Assembly (NCBI GenBank): GCA_973895155.1
Contig: OZ316897.1
Coordinates: 20,646,001-20,710,000, forward strand
DNA: 64,000 bases
Reading direction: 5' to 3'
From: Marsupella aquatica
Taxonomy: Eukaryota > Marchantiophyta
Positions within the stretch are counted from its first letter, which is position 1. The number at the start of each line of letters is the position of its first letter. Shown here piece after piece: positions 1 through 10,637 of the stretch. The position numbers and the translations under genes were made by a program. Under the pieces are notes generated by a model, which did no database searches, was not told the origin of the DNA, and saw only the letters and a list, made by a program, of their open reading frames with translations.

Positions 1-944
1 AGTGAGTACAGTCTGTCATGGCATAATGACAGGAAAAGGGGGCTACTACAATCCTCCATGGTGAGGTGGCAAGGGCCTGGCTAGTACTGTCCTCCATGAG
101 CTGTGGCAGGAGGAGGTGTACTCTGGCTAGTATAGTCCTCTATGACCAGTGGCCGGAGAAGAGGACTTGTCATCCTAATGGGCCATTGCATGAGGACAGT
201 ACTTTCCTTGGCATGAGGAATCTAATGGCAAGCCTGCCTTCTTGTCATTTCGTAAGCAGACTAATCTTACAAAAGAGAAGGATCCCATATGATAGGAGGT
301 TGATTAATTTCTTGCCCACAGGCACTCCAAACATTTAAATAATTTGTCCAAAATTCTAATAAGAACTCCAAACATGTTACAATTTTGTCCGAATAGTAGT
401 AAGCACTCTTGAGTGGATAGAATGGGCCATGTAGGTCAAACTTTGGTGATCAGAAGTTTTTGAAAAGGATGTCCACAAGTGAAGGTGTAACAGGTGTCAC
501 GGTCCATGAGAGGATACATGATAGTGTGCTTGGTCCATGGGAGCATCATTTCCCACTCAAAACACTATAATTTTGCCCCAATATGTAACAAAAAAACTCC
601 AAAACTCTCACAACGTTTGTCCAACACTTTTATTATATAGTTATTTTTTGGGCCAACTTGATGGCACTAAGGTAGTACAGTCTACTGTGCATAAGTGCAC
701 CATGTATAAGTGCATTATGTGGGTAACTGTGGCTGAATGTGTAGTCCCTTAATATTACAGTGCTTCCCTTTGTAAATGCACCAAAAATGGCACCATCTGT
801 AAGTGCAGGTACGCGTCACCAAACAATAAATACATAAGTGCATTCCGTATATAAGAGACAGTTTACATGCATTTATCAATTACTGCAACATACATGCTAG
901 AAGAGTTTATTGATAAGTGCAATGGATAGTTATTTACAACAGTT
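1..944. other. AT-rich intergenic DNA, no gene seen
   Basis: No convincing coding sequence. The stretch holds degenerate short repeats: the word ATAAGTGCA and close variants recur several times between about 690 and 930. A phrase beginning CCATGGGAGCATCATTT at about 535 reappears in the tandem repeat at 8361-8565. Small open frames here have no recognisable composition or motifs. Confidence 0.5.
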
Positions 945-1078
945 TCATGCAGTTTTCTGGTTGAATTGTGCAATATAAGGGTTCAGGGTTATGAGGAGTC
1001 CCACATATCTGACCCAACAACTCCTGTAAGGATTTGCATTAGCAATCTTAAATGCCCTCATTGGATAGTGCAGCAGGC

Positions 1079-1385
1079 ACATATGGAGAAATGCATTAAT
1101 GATATTCCATGCACTTATGACATAGTGCATAACATGGATAACTGCACGCTTGGAGGTTGTCTCAAGAGCATACACTTAAACTACATATGGAGAAGTGCAT
1201 TAATGATATTCCATGCACTTATGACATAGTGCATAACATGGATAACTGCATGCTTGGAGGTCGTCTCAAGAGCATACACTTAAATGACATATGGAGAAGT
1301 GCATTAATGATATTCCATGCACTTATAATATAGTGCATAACATGGATAATTGCACGCTTGTAGTGTCTCCAAGAGTATACACTCA
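1079..1385. repeat. 104-bp tandem repeat, about three copies
   Basis: The word ACATATGGAGAA starts at 1079, 1183 and 1287, a period of exactly 104 bp. Copies 1 and 2 are almost identical; copy 3 drifts after about 80 bp. The open frames found here on both strands are products of this repeat and not genes. Confidence 0.9.
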
Positions 1386-1403
1386 GACACAGAGCATACA
1401 CTA

Positions 1404-1500
1404 CGCCCAGGACTGTTGTGGTTCTGGACACAATCATGACTGGTCGGGCACCAATTGTGAGACCCAACCAGTCACACCCTGACTCTGAGGCCCTATGTCT
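1404..1500 (+). repeat. Partial copy of dispersed GACTGGTCGGGCACCAATTG repeat
   Basis: About 95 bp matching the core of the longer copy at 1548-1805, including GACTGGTCGGGCACCAATTG and GAGACCCAACCAGTCACACC. The two copies form a local direct repeat separated by about 165 bp. A further diverged copy lies inverted at 61745-61980. Confidence 0.8.
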
Positions 1501-1547
1501 TCCCAAGAGCAACAAGGTGAACTTTTACTAGGGCGTCTCAAATGCAT

Positions 1548-1805
1548 CCATTTTTCTGCTTTGACTGCACCCAGGACCGTTATGGTTCAGGACAACAATC
1601 ATGACTGGTCGGGCACCAATTGTAAGACCCAACCAGTCACACCCTAACTCTGAGGCCCTATCTAGTATATAAGAACCACAATAAGATTGCAACCCCACTC
1701 ATTCTTCAGCACCCTAAAAAATGTATGGTGACCCCACTCATTTTCAGTACCGGAACAAATAATAATTGCCCACTTGTACCTTGTTGAGGTACTCCGGAGT
1801 GCTAC
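1548..1805 (+). repeat. Longer copy of the same dispersed repeat
   Basis: About 250 bp that aligns along its whole length with the reverse complement of 61745-61980. Shared landmarks in order are CCATTTTTCTGCTTTGA, GACTGGTCGGGCAC, CCCCACTCAT plus TTTTCAGTAC, and a C/T-rich end near TTGTACC. No coding capacity is seen. It could be a non-autonomous transposon or a solo LTR fragment; no termini or target-site duplication could be fixed. Confidence 0.75.
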
Positions 1806-1858
1806 CCGGGCCGCGTCAATTGTTTTTATACATATATGAGACGCACCACTCTAAATGG

Positions 1859-1941
1859 GGACACGGTAGATTGCACTGTAAATGCGGGGCACGGCAGAAT
1901 GCACTGTAAATGCGGGGCACGGCAGAATGCACTGTAAATGT
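1859..1941. repeat. 28-bp tandem repeat, three copies
   Basis: GCACTGTAAATG starts at 1873, 1901 and 1929, period 28 bp, with GGGGCACGGCAGAAT between copies. It lies about 0.8-0.9 kb upstream of the desaturase start codon. Nothing shows that it acts as a regulatory element. Confidence 0.9.
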
Positions 1942-2773
1942 GGCTCGCTCTGTCGAGTCGCGTACTGAGCAGTGAGCAGTGAGGCGTGAGCAGTCGTCCA
2001 GCAATCCCGCAGAGTAATTTCAGCCGCCCCTTTCAAGATTCAGTACGTCGCCCAATGCCCACGACGAATTCCTCACACGCCTCTCAGCGATCGGTCGCAG
2101 CTGCAGCAGCTCCATCTCCATGCGAGAAGAAATTGCGCTTTTTCGAGCTCCCGTTGCCGTCCAAGCTCTTGGAGGTGAGCGAGCTTGCACAGTGTATAGT
2201 TATGATGCTGTTGCTCTCCTCACTCCCTCACAAGACTGAAAGCCTCGACCGGGCCCTCACGCTTCGCTTCCATTGTGTTCCCGCTTGATTAGATTGTGTG
2301 GCTTGGTGGTCCCGATCTCTCTTATTAAGCTAGCTGAAGGAAGCTGACTGAGCCTTTTCCTTCATGACTCAGCAGCAGAGCAACGGAGAAGGCACCGACA
2401 GCTGACTTCATTCTGCATTTTGAAGGTTTCTTTCACTCGAGTGGCAGCAGTAGCTCAGCACCGACTAGCGACTTGGAGTCACTTGTTTTAGTAGATCCCA
2501 TTGCTACACGTCGGGCCAGTTACAAGAGCGCCATTGAGCTTGAGAGAAGAGTTGGATTTGTGTTCTTCGTTCGGTCTCATCACTCGCCTCCCGAGGGGCT
2601 GCCGTAGAGCTGCGAGTGAGGAACAGGAAGAGGAAGAACTTGGTGATGCGCATTGTGTCGGAAGTGTGCCGGATTGGAATCTTGGGAAGGCCCTTAATGA
2701 TATAACGCATTGAGCGCCGCTCCTTGTTCCTCTCGGGAACGACATTGATCGGTCGATCATCGATCTGGCAAGA

Positions 2774-4249
2774 ATGGCACCAGCTACTACGACGACGACG
2801 ACAACGATGTCGCAGGGCGTGTGGTCGAAATGGAGCTACAAGGCGACGAATGTGGGTCGGACGATGAGCCGGGAAAAGCAGCGAAACTCGACTGATAAGC
2901 AGCAGGCGGAGGCGGGGGTGTTATCGAACAATACAGCAGAAAGCCAGCTGAGATCAAGAGCGGGAAATGATCTCAATGACCGCTCTTCCAGTGGATGCCG
3001 TCTCTGGACTGCGCAAGAGGTTGCGCAGCACAAAACGGCCGACGACTGCTGGATTATAATCAATGACAAGGTTTACGATGTGACGGAGTTTGCAAAGACT
3101 CATCCAGGTGGGCCTGTGATTTTCACCCAAGGGGGACGTGATGGGACGGACTACTTCCGTAACTTCCATTCGGCCAAGGCTTGGACATATCTGCCGGAAT
3201 GTCACATCGGCGATCTGAAAGTTGCGGAGCCGGTGACAGAGGTTGTGAGCGAGTACAGAGAAATGAGGAGAGGGCTCGTGAAAGCCCAGCAATTCAAATG
3301 TAGCACAATTTATTATACGTACAAGAGCTTGGGGAATTTCGCGATTCTGGCGGCCAGTTTGGGGATCATTAGTATGTCACATAGGTTTCCTGCGGTTCTT
3401 TGCTCTGCCTTCTTGCTGGGGCTGTTCTGGCAGCAATGTGGGTGGCTGGGGCATGATATCCTCCACAATCAGGTGTCAGAGAACCGTTTGCTGAACACCG
3501 TAATGGGTGGGCTTTTCTGGGGAAATCTTATGCAGGGATACAGCGTGGGATGGTGGAAAACCAAACACAACGTGCATCACGCGGCTACGAATGAATGTGA
3601 TGAGAAGTTTAACCCCATTGATCCAGACATTGATACAGTGCCTCTTCTTGCCTGGAGCAAAGACATTCTTGCCACGGTGGATAACGAATTTTTCAGGTCT
3701 ATCATCAAAGTGCAGCACATCTTGTTCTTCCCTCTCCTCTTCTTTGCCAGATTCAGCTGGCTCCATTCGAGCTGGGAGCATGCCACGCATTTTGATATGT
3801 CCAAGGGTATGAGATTCCTGGAAAGGAGTTCTCTGGTGGCTCATTATGTAGCCTTCTTTAGCGCTGCGTTCTGGTTCCTGCCAACAGGTATGGCGCTCAG
3901 CTGGCTGTTTCTATCCCAATTGTTTTGTGGGGGCCTTCTCAGCATTGTGTTTGTTCTCAGCCACAACGGAATGGATGTGTACAACGACCCCAGAGATTTC
4001 GTCACGGCTCAAGTGACCTCCACTCGAAACATTGAGGGTAACTTCTTCAATGACTGGTTCACTGGCGGCCTTAACAGGCAGATCGAGCATCATCTCTTTC
4101 CTAGTCTTCCGAGGCATAATCTGAAGAAGGTTGCGCCCCACGTGAAAGAATTATGCCAGAAGCATGGAATACATTACGAGGAGCTCAGTTTATGGAGAGG
4201 AATTTGCTGTGTCTACGAACGGCTGGTAGAGGTAGCGCATGCCGTCTGA
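2774..4249 (+). CDS. Front-end fatty acid desaturase (cytochrome b5 fusion, delta-6 type)
   Basis: A 491-residue membrane desaturase that should put a double bond between an existing bond and the carboxyl end of an acyl chain (family knowledge: liverwort delta-6 enzymes feed arachidonic and eicosapentaenoic acid synthesis in the ER). Visible parts: a low-complexity Thr/Ser/Gln N terminus (about 1-70); a cytochrome b5 domain with the haem-ligand motif HPGG at 110-113; histidine boxes HDILH (227-231), HNVHH (265-269) and QIEHH (436-440). The Gln in the third box is diagnostic of front-end desaturases. Hydrophobic segments lie at about 187-223, 313-325 and 356-396. Length fits the family (about 450-525). 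The ATG at 2774 is preceded by a CT/GC-mixed leader and is the first in frame. No intron is needed. The C-terminal third is what I would expect of Marchantia delta-6 desaturase, but the N-terminal linker differs, so this may be a paralogue. Exact regioselectivity cannot be read from sequence. Confidence 0.95.
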   Translation: MAPATTTTTTTMSQGVWSKWSYKATNVGRTMSREKQRNSTDKQQAEAGVLSNNTAESQLRSRAGNDLNDRSSSGCRLWTAQEVAQHKTADDCWIIINDKVYDVTEFAKTHPGGPVIFTQGGRDGTDYFRNFHSAKAWTYLPECHIGDLKVAEPVTEVVSEYREMRRGLVKAQQFKCSTIYYTYKSLGNFAILAASLGIISMSHRFPAVLCSAFLLGLFWQQCGWLGHDILHNQVSENRLLNTVMGGLFWGNLMQGYSVGWWKTKHNVHHAATNECDEKFNPIDPDIDTVPLLAWSKDILATVDNEFFRSIIKVQHILFFPLLFFARFSWLHSSWEHATHFDMSKGMRFLERSSLVAHYVAFFSAAFWFLPTGMALSWLFLSQLFCGGLLSIVFVLSHNGMDVYNDPRDFVTAQVTSTRNIEGNFFNDWFTGGLNRQIEHHLFPSLPRHNLKKVAPHVKELCQKHGIHYEELSLWRGICCVYERLVEVAHAV

Positions 4250-4723
4250 GAGAAATTCGGCAAATCAACAGATGATATCGTGACTCTTTTATCGTGCAAT
4301 ATGCGAGCTCCTCGTTTACTGTCTTTGAAGTGCAGAGACACACATGGAGGGTTTTTCCCATCACGTTTTCCTTTGTATCACTAGTCCACATTTCTCCTCT
4401 CATTAAATAGATCACAAGTCCAGGACATTGATTTTTTCTTCTGAGCTGATTCGTCGGAAGCAAAGGTTTAGCTTTGACACTCGGGGATCCCTCATTTCGG
4501 CGGATATTGTTAGATTTGGTGGATTGGAAGATCCATCGTAATTCAAGTGGAATGTTATTATGGAGGCACCCATCAGATTCGTCACTGGATTGACACGGCT
4601 GCTCGACCCATCCATTGTCTCTCTTCTTGAAATTATATCTAGAGTCAATTCTTGGCGGCTTTTGTCAACTATTTCCGCCCTCCTGTATTTCGAGCAGATA
4701 TTGTCGAACTGTGTGCCCACTCA

Positions 4724-4789
4724 CGTCGTGGTCATAAATTCCACTCTCGTCGTGGTCATAAATTCCACTCTCGTCGTGGTCATAAATTA
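4724..4789. repeat. 24-bp tandem repeat, three copies
   Basis: CGTCGTGGTCATAAATT starts at 4724, 4748 and 4772, a perfect 24-bp period, just past the desaturase 3' region. The third copy ends at a T-rich run. It makes a spurious repeating open frame. Confidence 0.95.
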
Positions 4790-4865
4790 GACGTCGACAC
4801 TTTTTTTTCCTGCAACACCATGTCTCTCTGTTCTCCTTGCAATTTTGTTGCAGACCCTTCTTAAC

Positions 4866-7040
4866 CGGCGTTTAAAATCCTTCCTGGTTGCAGTCTTACG
4901 GTACATGTCTGACTTCTGGGCAATCCCAATCCAGAACCGACTGCGGTAATCAATGTGCTAGAAAACTGTGAGGGGCCGGGTCTGATTAATGAGCTTGGTG
5001 TTCTCCGCTATGTTCCTCGTTCTTAAGGTATGCCGAATCCAACCTGTTCATTGAATTATTCACAGCCCGTCTCGACGTCTCTGCAACTAACTCTTCAGTC
5101 TTCTCATCGGTGAGCTGTTGGTTTTGGAGTAGTCCATCAATTTTGTAGTTCAGCTGCAGTTCACCTTTTCTAGCTGCGTGGTATATCTCCCTTTTCTATA
5201 TTTGGGAGCGATCTTATGGGTAGCTAATTCAGAAGTCCTCAGAATGATCATCGGTAGCTTAATCTGGACTATCTCGAATAGATCTCGGGGCAAAGTGTGA
5301 TATCAGCACGTATGCTGCAACTCTTCTTCAATTTGATTGAGTGATTGGTCGTGCAGGGCTCTCTCAGAGTTGATGATTCGGACACACTTAATAGCATAGA
5401 CTGGGTTTCCTTGGAATCTTTCGTAGGGAATAATTCTGCGAGTAATTGCGGGCAATTCTTCGTTACGTCAGTCATGAAAGCACAGCCTCAGCGGTGCATT
5501 GAAGAATGTATCGCACGCACATTCTTGCTTGGTCTCGACGACATGGTTTTGTTTGAAAGAATATGGTTCACTTGTTGCCAGTTTGCTGACTATGTCGCCA
5601 TCTTTTTAAAAACTGCAGGTGTAATTCATAACGTCCAATTTATGGTCCCTGGACAGGTCGAGATTTCGGATAGTCGCTTACGCATTTTTTCCCCATTTTG
5701 ACTGTCTGTGGCCGAAGTGGCATTTCACGCCCAAGAGATACGTTGATCACGGTTCCAATCTTGAGCAAGCAATATGAAGCGTTAGTTTCAAGGCTGTTTT
5801 CAAGGCTGTTTTCAAGGCCCCTCTTCTCAATCGTCAGTAGTCCCCATTCCAGACCACGAGGGTGCCCCGCTAGTCTTATTTTTCCATGGATTTCAACGTG
5901 GGTATTACGATGAGGCACATTTATCAGCCTGGACATGTGGGGATGGGTCCGGTATCATCTGGCCACACACGTGGTTGGTGAAGAAGTTTGACGACGCTCG
6001 CATTTTGACTGTTTCTTACAATGCCAGTGTGCTGAAAAATGAGGAAAGTTTTGATGTGTATAACCTGACGAAAACTTGATAACAGATTTGCGGATGCAAA
6101 AATAAGGCAAATGCCCTGCTGCAAAGTAGTTTTGGTAGGCCACAGTTTTGGGAACTTGGTTATTGAACAACTATGCCTCTCGGCATCATCAGAGAGAGGG
6201 AGATCTGAGAGCAACTCGAGCAGACGTTCCAAGTTCAAATCATTTTTGCAAAACGTAAACGGGATATTTTTCTATTCTACACCACATTATGGGCTTGCCA
6301 AGGAAGTTGTCAACATCTCGACAGATTTTGAATACACTTGCTTTGCCAACAATGTCAAAGGTATCCAGGACCACGAGTTTGACGAAATGGCTACTTAGAC
6401 ATTTGCATCGCAATGGGACTAAAGTGGATGGGAACAAAATCCATGGTCTGACCTCATGCAGACGAAATCACTGATTTTCTTGGACGATGTTAACTCAGAC
6501 ACAAATCGGAATTTTGCCCAGCTTGGATCACTTTGGGAGTAGTACTCAGTTTAGAATTTAGAATGCCTGCATGCATTTGAGCAAGAACGAATTCGGGATA
6601 TCTTCTGGAGGCTAATCATCTTTTGGAAGCAAACGTCAAGAAAGTGGTACAGGTATGCTCCGGTTTACCTGGCTCTGGAAGTAATGGGGTCCTATCTGAG
6701 GAGTCACAAGGCTAATGCTAGGGTCTGGGAGGAGACATGACAAGCTCCAAAAAGTTAATCTGTTGATGGACTTCGTAATGACAGAGCGTGGAGTTCATTG
6801 AGATTGAGCTATGATGCCCTGTTGTCCAAAGAGCAATGATTGCTTATCGAAGCTGGGACTTATTTTTTTGAGCGGCCAGTAGAGAGAGCCCTGGCTGCTT
6901 TGAGCACTGCTTTTGAATATTCAGAGTCGGGTGGGCCAATTTGCTGAGAAAATCCATGGTGAAGCAAGTCGAGCACAGACTGAATGGGATAAGAAATGGG
7001 GGAATAAGATAAAATACAAGGAAGTGTGGGTTGCGAATCT
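4866..7040 (+). pseudogene. HNL copy A: decayed alpha/beta-hydrolase-NB-ARC pseudogene
   Basis: Collinear with copies B and C but heavily broken. 4866-5032 matches the leader exon of copy C. 5357-5465 matches a second conserved leader block. The start exon is at 5774, where the fourth codon (TGG in copies B and C) is TAG. The following intron and the 5' part of the hydrolase exon are lost by a deletion near 5860. The hydrolase part still shows GHSFGN at about 6127-6146 (GHSFGG in B and C). At about 6290-6305 the hydrolase sequence YSTPHYG jumps directly to LAKEV of the NB-ARC exon, removing the third exon, the intron and the P-loop. Further deletions follow near 6540 and 6590, with a stop near 6835. 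Similarity ends at about 7040, before the LRR exon. It cannot give a working receptor. Confidence 0.9.
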
Positions 7041-7316
7041 CAGCTATTGCAGCTGCAGAGTTTTCACACGTGTAGCCGTGCCATTGCTACAAACTGGGCA
7101 CATTTCGCAACAAGTGTAGTTGTGCCATTAAAACTGGGAACATTTCTTACGAATGCAGGTTGGTGCCCTTGTCTATGTCTGTGTAATTAAGGTAACGCAA
7201 ACAAAGGCTCTGGAGATGAATTGGTTCAATAAGTGTTCATGGTTCTTCTCTCCCATTCCCTTCCCACAAGCCCCCCTGAAACAACTATATCTTGTATACA
7301 TTTTTTGAATTCTCTC

Positions 7317-7405
7317 AAACTAAACATTCTTTAATTTTTTGGGGGAAATTTGGCAAACCCAAACTAAACATTCTCTAATTTTTTGGGGGAAATTTGTGAA
7401 ACCCC
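7317..7405. repeat. 44-bp direct duplication
   Basis: AAACTAAACATTCT followed by a T run, GGGGGAAATTTG and a CAAACCC/GAAACCC end occurs at 7317 and 7361. This is intergenic DNA just downstream of copy A. Confidence 0.85.
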
Positions 7406-7454
7406 ATAGAAATTGATGACTTACAACAGTTGTCAACCCAAGACCTACCAGTCA

Positions 7455-7875
7455 AGTGAGCTACCACTCACCCACTCCTCTCAAACTATACATTTACCCT
7501 ACCAATAATCAAATTTATTAAACTATACACTTACCCTCCCAATAATCAACATGATTTTTTTATTCAAGTGAGCTACGCCTCTCAACTATACATTTACCCT
7601 ACCAATAATCAAATTTATTAAATTATACATTTACCCTACCAATAATCAACATTGTTTTTTTATTCAAGTGAGCTACGCCTCTCAAACTATACATTTACCC
7701 TACCAATAATCAACATTATTATTTTTATTCAAGTGAGCTACCACACCACTAAACCATGCCTCTCAAACTATGCATTTACCCTACCAATAATCACCATTAT
7801 TTTTTTCTTTCAAGTGAGTTACCACTCAACCATACCTCTCAAACTATACATTTACTCTACCAATAATCAACATTG
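7455..7875. repeat. Imperfect tandem repeat of TACATTTACCCTACCAATAA units
   Basis: At least seven degenerate copies of a unit of roughly 30-80 bp, built from CTCAAACTATACATTTACCC, CTACCAATAATCAACATT and TTCAAGTGAGCTAC. Spacing varies, so units have been lost or gained. AT-rich and noncoding. Confidence 0.85.
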
Positions 7876-8360
7876 TGTAAAAAATATGTGAGACTATCTC
7901 TATATCACTTGGTAATCACATTTAGCCATCTCCATTGCATGGACTCTCAGGAGACCTTGGCTCAATCTTGAACTTGAAATACTCTTTCTTAGCAAGGTTA
8001 TCCTCCCTCTCTCCCCACTCGTCTATCCTACATCAACATACAACTGTGCAAGTTCTGTTTTTTCATTCTCAGATAACAAAATCACATTTGTATAAATTCT
8101 TTCCTCTCTTGGTCCTTGGAGAATGCATCATGCTATCCTGATCCATTCTTTGACCATGGATCTGCATTTGATGGGGTCTGCCCAAAGTGAGGGGGCCCAT
8201 ATCTTTAAAGATAAGAATCAATCATTCATTTTGAAGGCTGCAACTGCCTACTAGTAAAACACGTAACCATCATCCCATGCCAACCCATTTACTTCCTCAC
8301 TTGCAGAAGGTGTCAATGAATGAAGGTTTAAATGGAGTCAGTTCATGGGGCCTAAATGGT

Positions 8361-8565
8361 CCATGGGAGCATCATTTTCTGGGATGTCAATGAGAAGAAA
8401 TAAAAGGTGTCACAATCTATGGTGGTTACATGGTTCATAAGCACCGCCCATGGGAGCGTCATTTTTTGGGATGTCAATGAGTGGAGATATAAAAAGTGTC
8501 ACAAACCATTGGGGTTACATGGTTCAAGGGCTTAATATCCATGTGAACATCATTTTCTGGGATGC
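8361..8565. repeat. Approximately 90-bp tandem repeat, three copies
   Basis: CCATGGGAGC(A/G)TCATTTT plus GGGATGTCAATGAG and AGGTGTCACA starts at 8361 and 8448, with a diverged third copy at 8539. The head of the unit is also present once at about 535, near the left edge of the window. Confidence 0.8.
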
Positions 8566-8981
8566 CAGTGCAGTACTCTATGCCAAAGACAGTCTTATCA
8601 AGAACTCCATTTCAAGCCATTCCCATGTCAAATATCTTTCCAAGTCCTGCCAAATAAGATCTATGTCTTGTGGACAACTGGACGTTTCAGGCTTGCATTT
8701 GACCCCACAAATTGTAACTGCAAATTGGGAGACCAGTGAGGATGCCCTTTGATTGCTGCATGTACATAAATAGGGGCACTCCAGTATAGTCCTTCAGTTT
8801 GAATAGCATTTCAGTGAGTATGCATTTTGTAAGGGCAAAACTTTGAACCTCACCTGGCTTTACGAGAATCTTTAAATAAGACTTTTTTAAGTTTAATTTA
8901 ACAAGTTACTTCTTTCTTCCTCAAAAAATGTATGTGCATATATATCACTCTGCCAAAAAGAACAGGATCGCCAAACCAGGA

Positions 8982-9460
8982 GACAAGATCTCAATAAAGG
9001 GAGGGAAGGGAAAGTCCCCCATAAGACCAAAGAGGCCAAAACTGGAAGACAGGATCACAAAAGCAAAAACCCCAATAAAGGGAGGGAAGGGAAAGTCCCC
9101 AGGAAGACCAAAGAGGCCAAACCAGGAGACAGGATCCCAAAAGCAAAAGAACCCAATAAAGAGAGGGAAAGGAAAGACAGCTTAGAAAACCAAAGAGACC
9201 AAACCCAGAGACAAGATCCCAAAGGCAAAAGAACCCAATAAAGGGAGGGAAGGGAAAGACCCCCAGAAGACCAAAGAGGCCTAAGTGTAGTCCCAGCCTT
9301 GGTCCTGGCTTCGAAATAGTACACCATGATTGGGAGACAGGATCCCAAAGGCAAAAGAACCCAATAAAGGGAGGGAAAGGAAAGACCCCAGAAGACCAAA
9401 GAGGCCCAACAGTAGTCCCCGGCCTTGGTCCTGGCTTTGAAATTGCACACCATGTTGCCA
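8982..9460. repeat. 80-82-bp purine-rich tandem repeat, about five copies
   Basis: GACA(A/G)GATC(C/T)CAA starts at 8982, 9048, 9128, 9210 and 9336. The unit continues CCCAATAAAGGGAGGGAA, GGGAAAGTCCCC, AGAAGACCAAAGAGGCC. The last two copies carry an extra block of about 45 bp (TAGTCCC to CACCATG). A single related unit lies at about 39724-39790. Long open frames on both strands come from the repeat and are not genes. Confidence 0.85.
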
Positions 9461-10637
9461 GTCTCCGGGGCAGTCTGAGCCTGATCTCAGGACTGCCTTC
9501 TCTACTGCTCTTCTCTCGAGCCAGCCAGCCCGCCAGCCAGGTACTTGCAATGCTGATGCCAAATGTAAAGAAAGGAACACTTCAAGGAGTAGCATCAATG
9601 TCAATGCCCCCCTTCCATTGTAAACACTTGCATGAATTATTCCATTCGCAGAGAGTGATCGCTTGAGAATTGCGGCAATGAAATCTCTTCTGGTTGCAGG
9701 GAATGATTGCTTGAGTACACTAACAAACAGCAAGCGTGATCATTTGGACAGGCACTTCCAACCCGACCAGGCCAGTGAAAACATATGTAATATGTGTTAA
9801 ACATGTAAACAGAAGAGTTGCCTGGAAGGAAGCTCTCAATCACATAATCCTTTATGAAGATCGTCGTGAAGTTGTCCTTAGAAAATCAAATTGATAATCG
9901 GGCCGTGTCAACATGAAGCTGTTTGTCAACTTCTTGTTACGTTCGGCATGTTATATCACTATTCTGATGGTATCAAGCAAGAGGACTCGAAGTTGCAGTT
10001 GAGCTTAGAAAAAACTCCAAGTATTTATTCATCACAAATGCTCGTAAGCACTTGAACTACAAGTATCCTAAGGAGGTGTCGAACTGCTTTTTTCTTATGT
10101 ACGAGAGTCTCTCCTGCAGTGGTGAATTTCGCAGCAACGATGAAAGAGCTCTAAATGCAAGGAAGGGTCAGGATTCTCGACTTCACACAACTTGTCATGA
10201 AAGACAAACTCGAATGTGGATTGGACAAAACCAAGGGGACAAAGAGAACAGTCTGCATAGATCGAAATGTAAGTATGGAGTCTGCACTTGCTATCCTGGA
10301 AAGACGTAAAATGAACAGACCTAACAGTAATATAGACACTCTAGTACTCATGCAACACCCGCAGATAAAAAGATGTTGGATGCCAAGCACATGCGGCAGC
10401 CAACAACGCTCAAACGGGTGTTCGACAAGAAAACAGGGTTGGTGTCAGAAGCATAAGTGGTTAAATCATCATTTGTTACTGACAGGGCTTTCATAAAAGT
10501 AGGACAAAATTGACACACAGGCTGAACTAAATCACATCAGATCTTTGTTGCAGATGACTGCTCCAGATTCTCATATATTTGTCATCTTCAAAAATATGTG
10601 AACCGCCAACACTGGGTCGCAAAGATACTAGGAAACC

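Noticed and set aside
1986-2288. 100-codon frame upstream of the desaturase
   Set aside because: No motif, no sustained coding bias; lies in the presumed promoter or leader of the desaturase.
7455-7875. CRISPR-like regularly spaced repeats
   Set aside because: Units and spacers are both degenerate and similar to each other, and the setting is eukaryotic; this is an ordinary tandem repeat.
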